This document shows positions 32,871 to 44,578 of a stretch of 64,000 bases of DNA, piece after piece. This stretch comes from Liquidambar formosana (lineage: Eukaryota > Streptophyta > Magnoliopsida > Saxifragales > Altingiaceae), in the NCBI GenBank assembly GCA_039720395.1, contig CM077831.1, positions 10,466,333 to 10,530,332 of the forward strand, read 5' to 3'. Positions within the stretch are counted from its first letter, which is position 1. Every line of letters starts with the position of its first letter. The notes under the pieces were generated by a model. That model did not search any database. It was not told the DNA's origin and worked only from the letters and a program-made list of their open reading frames with translations. A program made the translations under genes and the position numbers.

Positions 32871-32978
32871 AGGTTTTCAACCTCCCATCATTGTTGGTAT
32901 CAGTGTGTGATTTCTCCGGGCTTTTTGGCCAAAAATGGGTTGTTCTTTATCATTGGTTCACAAGTGTAACTTGTTCGC

Positions 32979-32992
32979 CAATGAGGGGCTTC
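32979..32992 (+). other. Polypurine tract of Tat-A
   Basis: AATGAGGGGCTTC directly precedes TGTCACAC of the 3' LTR. It is short and imperfect but in the expected place. Confidence 0.55.
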
Positions 32993-35806
32993 TGTCACAC
33001 CCCATTTTTGCACCACCTTACTAGGGCTCATCATTTCATGCATGTTTTTGTTTTGTTTTTGAGTCTAGTCACTTGCATTAGTTTTCTAGAGTCACAAGGA
33101 CAATGGATATGAATTTTGGTTCAAATTGGAGTTGATCTTGAGGGATAATAAGAGCTTTTGTGACTTGAGGGGCATAATCGTCTTTTAAGTCCCAAACTTT
33201 TCATTTGACCTTGCAATGATCTCCAAATTGTCAATTGGAGTTCATATGGATGCATAAGAGGTATTTCTAGGTTCAATTTGGTAAGTCAATGGCTCGGGAT
33301 TAAAATGGCTCGATGTAGTTCAAGTTGGTTAATTGATCCTTCCTTGGGTTAGCTCTAATTGACTCACAATTACCAACCAAATCTTTTCAAATTGACTTTC
33401 ATTAGTCATTATTTTACCCTCAAAAGTGTTTCATGAAGTTCAATTTTGATATGGCCTGATGATGAGTTTAGTGTGGTTATTTACGGATTATCCTTGAAGA
33501 ATTAGTGCGAATCACAGCATGAGATTTTTGGTTAAAATGAAAAGAAAATTATTTTATTAAATTAGCCATTTTTATCATGACACTAACACGTGTACGTATG
33601 TGATGAGTGTGTGTATGCACATACGATACATGTGCATGCGTGTTAGCGGTCAGTCTCCCAATTTTTATAAAAAACAATTTCCTTTTCCTATTCAGATTAG
33701 AAGTCTTTTATCATTATAAAATACCTTTTGATTATTCTCCAAGGAAACCTAGTCCAGGAAGGAAAGGGAAACTCCAGATTTCAGCTATAAATACTCTCTT
33801 AATGTCTTTAAACAAGGGAGAGGAGAAGAGGGTTTGAAGGGAGTGAAATTCGTCATAATTCAGCAGCAGATTTTCTGAAAACCAGCAATCGTATTTTAAT
33901 CATAACTTTTTCATCCGAAGTCAGAATTTGATGCAATTAGTCTTGTTAGAAAGATAATTCAATTCTCTACAACTTTGTATTTCACAAGCTTTGTCCAAAT
34001 CCAACGTTTTCATACCCAAAAACGCGATTGAAGTTGCTGCTGCTGCAAAGTGACGAAAATCACTTTTCTTTTCTCTTGTTCTCTTTTTGTTTTCTATTTC
34101 TTTTCAAAGTTGAGTTGAGTTTTGATCTCTTTGCTGTGATACCACTTTGACAAAGAGGAGGATTCGTGTTGGTTTGATTCACTCTAAAGACCTGAAGGAG
34201 CCACGAACAATTACAAACACAAGGGGAGCCACTTTATGCATTAATACTTGAGTGTTTGAGAGAGAATAAGGTATTCTCCTTCTCTATTCAAGCTTAAACT
34301 AGGTTTTCATATGGGTTAGGCTTATTGCATGTTAAAGGTAGCCTTTTTATCATGTATTAACACTCTAGCTAGTTAATATACATGGAATATCTATTTTTTA
34401 TCTACTGTTTAGCATGCTTTAGGGCTGTCCTTTAGGTTTTCAATGCATAGTTATGATTCTTGTGCTCCTGTTTGTCCTTGTGCTAGGATTAGTGTCATTG
34501 CATGTTAGAGTTAGGATTTTCATCATGTTATATTGCTTTAGTTAGTTAATATGCATGATTTAATTTCTGTTTAGTTTGGTTTTAGCATGATTAAAGTATG
34601 TTTTGTATGTTTTTAAGCATATTTGTGAGTTTAGGGTTTTAGAGTCATTGTTTCGTGTTTGTTTTCATATAGCATGATAAAGTAGACTTTTTTATTGGTT
34701 TTTCTTCGTGTTTGCTGTATATGTTTTTCATATGGAGTAAACATGATAGTTTTGCATGCATGTTAGTATGTTTTAGGGTTTTTATGCATGATATGGTTCT
34801 AGGAATATGTTAGGACTTATTATTGTTCGCTGTTTTTGCTATTGGCATGCTTAGTGGATGATTTTAGGCCATAATACTATTCTGTCCAGATTTGCATGTT
34901 AGTGTTTTCGCATGGTTTTGAGCACTTGTAAGGGTGCAAATAGGTGTGGTATTTGTCCTATGGCAAATAGGGCTGCTTATGTCTGAAATAGCTAATGTTT
35001 GGAGTAATTGCGCTCAGGTAAGTGGGTGTGAAGGTGCCCCAATTCACCTTTCTTCTTAACTCATTCTCTTCTCCCTATCTAAGGTTAATTTTTAATATGA
35101 TCCTATGGTTTAATCAAAGGTTTCCTTCGTAAATAAAATTCTGGTTTTTATTAAAGTTTCCATTTTGTGGATTTCTTTCCTAAAATCAAACTTTCTATCA
35201 AATTCAACTCTTTTGATCAAATAAGGAAACCTAGGGTTTTAACCATAGGTTTATATTAGGTCTTAACCCTAATTCTAATCGAACTACGTGGACTTTGATC
35301 CATGTATTTCGTTGCATGGTACGTAGGCGCTCTTCGTGAGGCTCAAGTCCGTTCTAGGATCCAAGCATCCTAGGTTTATTTTTGTTTTCTTTTCTTCTTT
35401 TTCTTTTTCTGTTTTTATGTGCTTATTATGCATGGATGGATGAATGAAATATATGATATGCATGCAATTCTTGTGATGATATACTTGCTGATTTTTGTAT
35501 GGAAAGATCTTAATTTAGCCCAAATGAACTGAGAGACCGAAAGGGTGACATGGGTGCCTATAGGCTTTGCCTAGAACCTTCCCATGTCATAACTTAGCCT
35601 CCGAATCCCCGATTTCTTTGGTTTTCAAAAGATTGGTTTTTGCCTTTCCTTTTTTTATGGAGTCATTCAAATTGTTTTCCTAAAACAACCTGATTTTTAG
35701 GGTTTTCCTTGTTTCCTTTAAAAAATAAGGTGGCGACTCCTTTCCTTTTTCTTTTTCAAACCCATTTTCTTTCAATCCCTTGTGGGCCCAATTTCCGGGG
35801 TTCACA
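32993..35806 (+). repeat. 3' LTR of Tat-A
   Basis: 2814 bp, TGTCACACC..GGGGTTCACA. By eye it differs from the 5' LTR at about 16 substitutions, two 1-bp indels and a short replaced block near 35757-35775. TATA box at about 33785-33792. Confidence 0.96.
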
Positions 35807-35951
35807 GTATGTTCCATTTACGAATGGGTCATACTGAAATTTTTATTGAAATTACCGGTTTTCTAACACGTGCGTCTTAAATGATTTTCTTAATTAACTG
35901 TATTTATTAATATTAATCACGGCTTAATTAATTTTGGGTCGTGACACATTT

Positions 35952-36610
35952 CGTATGGATGCTGTTTTTTATTGAGTATTGCTTTTGGTGATAAATTTTG
36001 CCATTGTGGCAACCCATACAGTAGCTTAATATAGAATGGGTAATTCTTTTGATAATGGCACGCATGGATTGGTTTAGGAGTTGACATTGGGGGAGTGTTC
36101 CTTAGCCCATAAGCACGATGACTTCATGATTGCTGAATCGATGTTCTTGCGGTGGCCATGCCATAGCATTTATGGCAAGTTTGGTGCTAGGTTATGCATA
36201 AATGTAAGTCAAGCCATAGCAAGAGTGGAATTTGCAAATAGATTTTATGCTATTTCCATGGATAAAAAGCAGGTTTGCTTTTTTTATGGCTCCTCTAATA
36301 GGTAGACAGCAAAAAATTAAGAAATATGAATAACTTGTAGAGTGAGCACTGAATCAAATTTCTTAATAGTCAAATAGCTAAAAGAAATTAAAAAGCTGGA
36401 AGAATACTTCCCAAAAGTTTTATTACTTTCATAGGGGTTGCAATTATGTAGCTAGAACATTGATGGCATGCCCCCTTGATAGGTATAATGTAGAGTCCCA
36501 AACTCTGACAATTTGACAAATGGTCTTCAACTTAATTTAAAAGACCTTAGTTATCTATTTTGGTTGTGCCCCCACCTGTTATGCTTTGGAAATTAAAGTG
36601 ACAGACACAA
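35952..36610. other. Stretch without recognisable gene
   Basis: An open frame at 36081-36305 shows no similarity I recognise and no start context. It is probably chance, or a remnant of an older element. Confidence 0.45.
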
Positions 36611-36615
36611 TAGAA

Positions 36616-36892
36616 AGCTTATACTCCCAATATTATTTTATTTCTTCGTAAAAATCCAGCAGTCTGTAAGACCACAGTCCAAACAGACTCAAGCAGTGAA
36701 TTTTTAGTTGTCAAATCCAAACAACAGGCGAAGACAGCATCTGCCAGATCCAAAGTAGAATACAAACAACATTTGTGTGAAGCCCTGTCACAAGTTGATT
36801 CTGATGAAGAACATTCAGACGAAGCCACTTCTAACCCATTTTATCAAAATGAAGATGATTGCTACGGCATAGAGTTCTTTTCACAGATGTAA
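36616..36892 (+). pseudogene. 3' end of caulimovirid ORF2 (displaced by permutation)
   Basis: An open frame without an ATG runs to TAA at 36890-36892. It is rich in Ser, Gln and acidic residues, and its first codons repeat the frame that reaches 44567 at the other end of the integrant. Inference: this is the C-terminus of the ORF2 product, separated by the circular permutation. Confidence 0.6.
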
Positions 36893-37337
36893 AGCATTGG
36901 ACATTCTAGTTTTTAATCTGCGCAGTACAAGTTTCAAGCCAGCCAGCTTCCATGGCTTAAGCACCGACAATCCATTAGTCCAATTTCTGGATTCCATTTT
37001 CCATTTTCTGACAGCATCTTTCTACAAGGACAGCTTCTTGCACTATCAAACAATTTTAGTACATCTTATTGTAAAAAAAATAAAAATAAAAAATAAAAAA
37101 AAAAAAGTATAGATTGTCATTATTGCTCCAAGTGCTCCAGGACATGATTACTGTAGTCATTATTGTTCCAAGACCTTATTCCCCTCCACAACATTATTGC
37201 TCACTTTTCAAGATTCCAGCATGCCATTATCTGCCAACAAATCTCCACTATTGATTCACAAGCACAAAGAGACAATCAAGAAAAAAAAGACAAGACTGCA
37301 CATTCCCGGGTGTATTTGATATCCGTCCAAACTTAGG

Positions 37338-37530
37338 TTTTATATATTTAGGAACCAAACTAGTTGGTTCGGCATCCTATCTTCTGTACTCTCTCTCTTC
37401 TATCTTGTAACCCTTCTCCAGCTCTGTCTTTACAATCCCCTTTTCTTACTATAAGCCTTCTATCTCCTTCTCCTACTTTTGTAAGTACTTTAGTATTACT
37501 ACTTTTGTATTTTAAAGCTTGTATAATAAA
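37338..37530 (+). promoter_or_regulatory. Caulimovirid pregenomic promoter and poly(A) signal
   Basis: TATA-like TTTTATATATTTAGG at 37338-37350 and AATAAA at 37525-37530, about 185 bp apart, lie upstream of the primer site. The layout resembles that of the 35S-type promoter in this virus family. Confidence 0.6.
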
Positions 37531-37635
37531 GTTTGTAAATTATATATTCTGTCTCCAGATATGATTATATGCTTTAATGTGTTTTGATATATATATATTT
37601 CTCTTATATTTATCTCTTCCTGGGTTCACTTACTT

Positions 37636-37648
37636 TGGTATCAAAGCC
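37636..37648 (+). other. Caulimovirid tRNA-Met primer site
   Basis: TGGTATCAAAGCC, complementary to initiator tRNA-Met with one change from the usual TGGTATCAGAGCC. By convention this is position 1 of the viral genome. Confidence 0.85.
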
Positions 37649-37831
37649 AAGTTGATTTACTTTGTAGATGGGTTTATTCATAAAGTATTTTTTATTGATC
37701 TAGTTCTAGATTGATCTTTCTATTTTTACTGATACTGCAGTTTTGGTGGGTTAAGGCAGGATTAGCCGCAGTGTCACCTTAGCAGTGTAAAAATAGTCAG
37801 TCTCTAGAATTTCAGTCTCCTAAATACAAAT

Positions 37832-38446
37832 ATGAATAAATTTTTCCGAAGTAATTCTACTAGGTCTAATGCCTCCACAAGTGAACAAAGTACTAGTAGT
37901 TCTGTTTCTGATTTTTCTCCAGATACCACCATAGTTAATAGTAAACAAGAAGTATATGAAGATATGGAAAAAGATTTTGATAATTGGGAAATACCCAAGG
38001 TACATCCCACAACAATATATAAAAGAGGAACATTTAATTTTAAAACTGATTATGCCATAAAAACCGTTGAACAAACTGTTCCATTTTCTTCTGATCATGA
38101 AACAATTCCATTATTATCAAAACAAACTATTTTAAAACATTTAACAAAAAATTATAAGTATATACATTTTGGATGTATACAAATAGCCCTTAAACCATTA
38201 ACAAGAGATGGCCTAAAAGTCTCATCATTAATATGTCTAAGAGATGCTAGACATAGACAATTTACCGATTCCATTTTAGGATTAATAGAATCTAGTTTAT
38301 GTAATGGCCCGGTATATTTTGATTGTTATCCTAACTTCACAGTATGGTTGCATGATCCAACCATTTTAAAATCTTTAACATTAAACATTAAAACACATGG
38401 ATATGATATGGACAAAGGAGCTGCAGCCGTAGCTCTAGTATATTGA
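37832..38446 (+). pseudogene. Caulimovirid ORF1, movement-protein region
   Basis: 204 open codons from ATG 37832 to an in-frame TGA at 38444. The Ser-rich N-terminus is followed by a region of 30K-superfamily movement-protein type, which in living relatives guides cell-to-cell transport through plasmodesmata. It is in the same frame as the downstream coat, protease and RT segments, so it is the first part of a polyprotein. A further in-frame TAG (near 38507) and a 14-bp direct duplication (38606-38617 repeated at 38620-38631) break the frame soon after. Confidence 0.75.
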
Positions 38447-41326
38447 TTATATTATAAGGTAATGCCAAGTATTATACCAAAAGCATTAAAAACAAGTCCG
38501 AAAGGATAGACAACATTGATACAGACACAATCCACTCATTCAAACATTGTGGTACCCCAGAGAATTTCTTGGGATGAGGTGGTATTACCAGAAGACTGGT
38601 CCTTACCCGAAATAGTTCACCCGAAATAGTTCCCCCTCAAAACCAAGAGAACAAGAAAATAGAACAGATAACACAACACCCAGATGGTTCAGTAGGAATT
38701 AGATTTACACCAACCAGACAAGTTACATTGAACATCACAGACTTTACTTCAAACCCTTCTAGGCCATATACCCTAGGCTAGATTTTCGTATTCAGCCCCA
38801 AAACCAACAGCACCATATAAAGTACACGTACCTTCTAGGACACCTTCAAAGAGAATAACAGGAGTAAGAACAAATCCCCCAAATATTTCTCAACCATATT
38901 ATACTGTTGATACCCCTAGCTCTGAAAATCCTGAAAATATGTCACCAACAAGATCAGATATGGAAGGAACAAGATATGATCCACAAATAAATATGTTGTC
39001 AAAAGAATCAACGTTTAGACTTAATCCAAATTTGTTAAACAATTCTGTCCAAACCATCCAAGAAAATATTAATAATTATAGATCCCAAAAGAAACTTCCC
39101 TTAAAAAATATACATCCAATTGAGTTAGAAATTCTACAAGATTTACATATTGAATATTGTAATTATCATAAAATAAATCTAGAATTCTTGTTATGGTATC
39201 AAATATTTGTTAAAGGAAATTATAAAGTCAATAATCCTCCATTTTCATCTAAATCTATTAGTGTACAAACCAAAGAAACAACCAAGTGGAAAACTTCAGA
39301 TAATAAAATTATACAAGCAGTGCATCCTCCTTTAGAAAACATTCAAATAAAAGTAAAAGAAAATATACTTACTGCTTCTCCATTCAAAGATTGTAATGCT
39401 TCTGTTATGACTTCTGAGGGTAAAAAGCTTATTGAACAAAATAATTATACAAATCAACATTTACATCCCATAGGAACACAATTAGATAGAATTGAATTAA
39501 TCCAAGACCAAATACATCAAAATACTAAACCTAAAAACGAAAACCATTCAACACCTAGCACATCATATTTTCAAAATCCAAAAATTCAACCTATAAAATC
39601 TCCTCTCCTCTTCAAACCACATCAAATACTTAAAGAACATGAACTGTGATTTAAAGATACTTCTGATGAATTAGTGGATGAAATTACTAAAAGATTGGCC
39701 CAATTACCTCTCAACTCCACCACTAAAAATATTACCCCATTAATACATCTTAAATCTACTTCACAAGAAGAACCATTAGAATTACACTCTAAAACATTTT
39801 CCCATCCAAGACCAACAACAAGAAATTATTATTCCTGACCTACACCTATTGATGTTCAATTTGAAGAACACCCACAATATGTACAAGGTGAATATAGTGG
39901 ATCTTCTATCTATGAATGGAATATCGATGGTATGTCTGAATACCAAATTTTAGGATTAATGAATGAAATCCTTATGGTGGTTACTGCCTATAAACATAGA
40001 CAAAATGCCATGGACAGCCAAGCTTTTCATTTAATTATTACTGGATTTACTGGCCAACTCAAAGGCTGGTGGGATCACTTTTTACATGACCAAGATCATT
40101 ATAATATTGAACATGCAACAAAAGTTGATAATAATAATAATCCCATTCGAGATGCAAGAGGACAACCTGTTTCAGACAATATAAATACTCTAATATACAC
40201 AATTGTTAAACATTTTCTTGGAGATCCTTTAACCATTACTGACCGAGCCAATGAAGTACTCTCACATTTAAGATGTCCAATATTAGATGATTTCAGATGG
40301 TATAAAGATGTTTTCTTAAGTAAGGTGTTATTAAGAGAAAATTGTCAAAAGGATTATTGGAAAGAAAGATTTATTACTGGATTACCTAAATTATTTAGTG
40401 AAAAGGTTAAACAAAAATTAAGAGAAATACATGGTGGCATAATTAATTATTATATTTTATCTTATGGTGATATTATTTCCTTAATTCAAACAGAAGGATT
40501 AACTTTATGCACAGATCTCAGATAAAAAGCACAAATGAAGAAACAACAAAAATTAGGAAGAAAAGAATTAGGACAATTTTGTGAACAATTTGGATATCCT
40601 AAGATTGAAGCCCCATCTTCAAGGATGAGAAAAACTCAAAAGAAATCATACAAAAAACCAAAACAAACTCATTCTTCTAAATATCGTTATAAAAATAGAA
40701 AATATAGTTGGTTACAATATCCAGTACGACATCAAGCCAAACAATCACAAACCAACACCAAAAATAAATCTAATAAATCTCACAAGCCTCAATCTTTCAG
40801 AAAAACCCCTAAGTGTTGGAAATGTGGAAAATTAGGTTATTATAAAAACAATTGCAAACTAAAAGATAACATTAACTCTTTAGAAATTCCTGATGAACTT
40901 AAATTACAATTGTATAACTTATTAAAAGAACATTCTGATACAGAATATGAAATACAATCTACTGAAAACATTAATGAAATCGAACAAGATGATATTCCAG
41001 AAACATCTTCATCCTCTTCTTCCTCTGATTCTGAATCTGAACAAGAAGATGGTTCTCCCATAAAAAATTGTACATCTTCAATATGTTGCAATAAACCTCC
41101 AGAAAAATCCTTAATGCCCTTAACAAAAGAAGAAAGACAATTATTAGACTTTACTGATACAATTATGGATCCAGACCTTAAAAGAACATATTTACAAAAT
41201 CTTTCTAATACAATTAGCCAATCCATGAAAACAAGCCATGATGTACCTTATGATCATAATTTAAAATCCATTCTAAATAGATTTAATAAAACAAAAACTA
41301 GACCTACAACTATTCAAGATTTATAA
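38447..41326 (+). pseudogene. Caulimovirid ORF1, coat-protein region with zinc knuckle
   Basis: The main open pieces are 38939-39649, 39932-40525 and 40535-41326, all in frame 2 and separated by single stop codons (near 39647, 39836, 40523). The region is Asn/Gln/Lys-rich with a GWWDH-type segment near 40060 and a basic tract (40620-40790). The knuckle CWKCGKLGYYKNNC at 40817-40858 has Tyr where the ligand His should be. An acidic Ser-rich stretch follows (41005-41050). In relatives this part forms the capsid. The small opposite-strand ORF at 40840-41226 is a shadow of the acidic tract. Confidence 0.75.
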
Positions 41327-42256
41327 TATGAAATAAATCAGGGAAAAATAGAAATTAGACATTTAAAAGAACAAGTAAATTCTTTAGAACAACTCAGAAC
41401 ACAAGTAGAAGATTTACAAAGAAAACAAAACTATTTGGCACAACAACTGCTTTCTTCAACATCAACCTCCTTTCCAGAGAAAATTCCTGAAGAAGACATT
41501 ACATCTGAGCAAAACCAAGACTTAGATGCAATACAAATAGCAACATTAATTGATTATCAAAAATGGCATGTAGATATTAATCTTGTTATTAATAAAACAT
41601 TGACAATAAATACATTTGCCTTAGTGGACATAGGAGCAGATATGAATTGTATAGCCCAAGGGCTAGTCCCAACATAATATTGCCAGCAAACTACAGAAGA
41701 ACCATTAACTACTGCTGATGGCACTAAGATGTATATTGATTATAAACTTGAAAAGGTACAAGTGTGTAATCAAGGAATTTGTGTTGAAACCCCATTTATA
41801 CTTTTAAAAGATTTAACCAAGCCAGTAATTTTGGGAACTCCTTTTCTAAGACTCATCACCCCATTTAGTGTTAAAAATGATGAGATCCATACAAAATTAG
41901 CTGGACAAAAGATAATTTATAAATTCCTCAAACCCCCTCAACAAAGAGAACTTCATACTTTTGATTTACTAAAAGCTAAATTAATTACAACATTGAATCT
42001 TATCTCCAAAAAAGAACAACATCATAAATACTTACATTATGAAATCCAATCCTTAAAAATCGAACAAGCCTTACAAACTCAAGAATTAAAAACAAAAATT
42101 AAACAATTTCATACTCTATTAAAAAATACGGTTTGCTCTGATTTACCTAATGCCTTCTGGAACAGGAAAAAACATACAGTAAGTTTACCTTATGAACCAG
42201 ATTTTAATGAATCTCAAATTCCCACAAAAGCTAGACCAATTCAGATGAATCAATAA
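41327..42256 (+). pseudogene. Caulimovirid ORF1, protease region
   Basis: Open pieces 41435-41677 and 41729-42256 in frame 2. The aspartic protease active site reads ALVDIGADMNCI, so the usual D-T/S-G-A triad has Ile in place of Thr/Ser. The LGTPFL flap-like box follows at about 41835. Stops at 41675 and 42254. Confidence 0.75.
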
Positions 42257-43509
42257 CTTTTAGAATATTGTGACAAAGAAATTTAGGGATTATTAAAGAA
42301 AAACCTAATCAGGAAAAGCAAATCTCCATGGAGTTGCTCAGCTTTCTATGTTAATAAACCTGCTGAAATAGAAAGAGGAGCTCCAAGATTAGTCATTAAT
42401 TACAAACCTTTGAACAAAGTTTTACAATGGATTAGATATCCCATTCCTAATAAACAAGGCCTATTAAACAGATTATACAATGCAAAAATATTTTCTAAAT
42501 TTGACATGAAATCTGGCTTTTGGCAGATTCAGCTCAAAGAGGAAGATAGGTACAAAACTGCATTTAATGTACCATTTGGTCAATATGAATGGAATATTAT
42601 GCCATTTGGACTAAAAAATGCTCCATCAGAATTTCAAAATATTATGAATGACATTTTTAATCCATATTCAGCATGGTTTATAGTTTATATAGATGATGTT
42701 CTAATATATTCTAAAAATATTGAACAACATTGGAAACATTTGTATACATTTTTAAACATTATTAAAAAGAATGGTTTAGTTCTTTCATAATCAAAAATAA
42801 AATTATTCCAAACAAAAGTTAGAGTCTTAGGCCACAATATTTATAATGGAACAATAATCCCCATTGAAAGAAGCCTTGAATTCTCAAGTAAATTTCCAGA
42901 TGAAATTAAGGATAAACATCAACTACAAAGATTTTTAGGAAGTCTTAATTATACTAGAAATTTTTATCCAGATCTCCACAGATTGTGTAAACCATTATAT
43001 GACAGACTTAAGAAAAATCCTCCAGCATGGTCTCAACACCATACTGACACTGTCAAATTAATAAATTAAGAATAACCCATTTACCATTATTACACATTGT
43101 TAATCCTCAAGCTTTTAAAATAGTTGAAACAGATGCTTTAGATATAGGATATGGTGGTATTCTTAAGCAAAGATTAGAAAAAGAACAATTAGTATGTTTT
43201 ACTTCAGGCGTCTGGAATTCTTCTCAAAAGAATTACAGTACTATTAAAAAAGAGATTTTAAGTATTGTTTTATGTGTTTCCAAATTTCAATCTGATCTTT
43301 TAAATCAACCATTTCTTATTCGTGTTGATTGTAAAAGTGCTAAAACAGTTTTAGAAAAAGATGTTAAAAATATTGCTTCAAAACAAATATTTGCTAGATG
43401 GCAAACCATTTTAAGTGTTTTTGATTTTGAAATTGAATTCATCAAAGGAGAAAACAATAGCCTTCCTGATTTTCTCTCACGGGAATTCTTGCAGGGTTCC
43501 CATAGGTAA
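42257..43509 (+). pseudogene. Caulimovirid ORF1, reverse transcriptase and RNase H
   Basis: RT: FSKFDMKSGFWQIQL, PFGLKNAPSEFQ and the catalytic YIDDVLIYS box near 42686. In-frame stops near 42254, 42283 and 42788. A frameshift near 43065 moves RNase H (ETDALDIGYGGIL, then FTSGVWNSSQKNY) into frame 1, ending at TAA 43507-43509. Catalytic residues are still recognisable, but the reading frame is broken at several points. Confidence 0.88.
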
Positions 43510-44578
43510 CAAACCCAAACCAACCAATAAAACAGATTATGCGATGCATAAGAAGGAATCCTCTTCTTCCAAAACCTCTAGTTCTCTAGTACATTATGCA
43601 CAACAACATGGTGTCCAAGGCCTTCGGCCCCCAGGCATTTGGCCTCCATTGTCTCCTTCTGGGAAACAATCTTCTTCAATCCCAACTACACCTAACCCAT
43701 TTGCACCATTAGATTTTCCAGAACTTCCTCCATCAAAACCTCAAACCTATGCCAAGATGGCAGCCAGTCCTTCTTCTTCTTCATCCCAAATAGTTTCTAA
43801 TCCAGCACAATTTGATGAACCAGAAAATGTTAACCCTTCTTCATACATTTATAATAAAAGCCTTTTACCCATTCTTGCCATTGAACCCAAATTTAAGTCC
43901 GTAACTATTCTACAAATCACCCAATAAATATTCCTTCCTGAAAGACGTTGGCTCTCTCCTATCAGAGACAAATCCCAAAATTATTATGAATTTATCCTCG
44001 TGGATACTGACTCTGTTGTTATCACTCATGTTCTAAATAAAGTGGTTGCAAACCATTCCAAGTGTAGGATCCTTAAGGTCCTCTCTTATTCTGACTGGAA
44101 CCAAGCTCTTCATACTCCAAAAAGATTTTCACAAGAACATTATCCCCCAGCCTATACTTATTTTGATTACATTGATGCTTAGTATAAGACCTTTTCTTTT
44201 CAAAATTCCAACAGGAACCATTCTTGGTTCTTTCATTTTTGCCATAGCACAATACCAAAATATCCAGCCTAGTTTAACCAATGGTTTTCTTGGTATGGTC
44301 CAAATAACAAAATGCTTCCTCCTCCCGTCCTTGAAGGATTTGAACATTTCTTCAACCATTACTTATTTCCAGAACAAGAGCATAGTCCTCCATTACTCAT
44401 TTTCCTTACTCTTTTCCAACTCCCATGGATTTCTAAATGGGATTATGTTATCTCTCCAATTGACAGTTATCCTCCAACTCCACATTTATGCTGAAGATTC
44501 TGCTTCAAATGGTGAGATAAAGCTGTTGCTCAGAGAGCTTATATTCCCAATATTATTTTATTTCTTCATTAAAAAATT
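43510..44578 (+). pseudogene. Caulimovirid ORF2 (5' and middle parts), function unknown
   Basis: Open from an ATG near 43541 to TAA 43925, then continuing in frame 2 with stops at 43925, 44180, about 44273 and 44492. The first part is Ser/Pro-rich (NPFAPLDFPELPP); the later part is aromatic-rich (YTYFDYID, LPWISKWDYV). Position and composition resemble the second ORF of florendoviruses, whose role is not known. Its C-terminal end lies at 36616-36892. Confidence 0.6.

Larger units (their letters stand above)
18809..35806 (+). mobile_element. Complete, young Tat/Ogre-type Gypsy retrotransposon 'Tat-A' (TSD GTATG)
   Basis: A 16,998-bp element with perfect target duplications GTATG (18804-18808 and 35807-35811). 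In order: 5' LTR, tRNA-Arg-type PBS, leader, gag-pro, candidate intron, RT-RH-aRH-INT, A-rich spacer, antisense ORF, hairpin-rich tandem array, short polypurine tract and 3' LTR. By eye the LTRs differ by about 16 substitutions over roughly 2.8 kb plus a few indels, so insertion is recent. Both sense ORFs are intact, so the element may be autonomous. The dual RNase H, tRNA-Arg-type PBS and large size place it in the Tat group. I see no ORF1 upstream of gag of the kind known in classical Ogre. Confidence 0.96.
17811..35946 (+). mobile_element. Solo LTR (Gypsy, probably chromovirus type) split by the Tat-A element; TSD CATTT
   Basis: Begins TGTAATACC at 17811 and ends ..GGGTCGTGACA at 35946, with a perfect duplication CATTT at 17806-17810 and 35947-35951. 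Removing the 17-kb Tat-A insertion and its extra GTATG leaves a single LTR of about 1133 bp (17811-18808 plus 35812-35946). No internal domains are present. TG..CA ends and the 'TGTxATACC..' start resemble Tekay/Del-type LTRs, which is inference. It carries a perfect 13-bp-arm hairpin at 18440-18474. Confidence 0.88.
36611..44578 (+). mobile_element. Endogenous caulimovirid (florendovirus/petuvirus-like), one permuted genome copy, inactivated
   Basis: A pararetrovirus genome integrated without LTRs. In order: the 3' end of ORF2, the pregenomic promoter and poly(A) signal, an iMet primer site, ORF1 (movement, coat, zinc knuckle, protease, RT, RNase H in one frame), then the rest of ORF2. About 32 bases are shared by the two ends (36616-36647 and 44536-44567, one mismatch), 7,920 bp apart. 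This matches a circular genome of about 7.9 kb opened inside ORF2. At least a dozen in-frame stops, a 14-bp duplication and frameshifts disable it. A single ORF1 with MP first plus a separate ORF2 suggests Florendovirus rather than Badnavirus or Caulimovirus. Confidence 0.88.

Noticed and set aside
40840..41226. 128-codon - strand ORF in the caulimovirid coat region
   Set aside because: Mirror of the acidic Ser-rich coat tract; no independent support.
36616..44567. Terminal repeats of the pararetrovirus read as LTRs
   Set aside because: The match is only about 32 bases, lacks TG..CA ends and lies inside a coding frame; a permuted circular genome explains it better.
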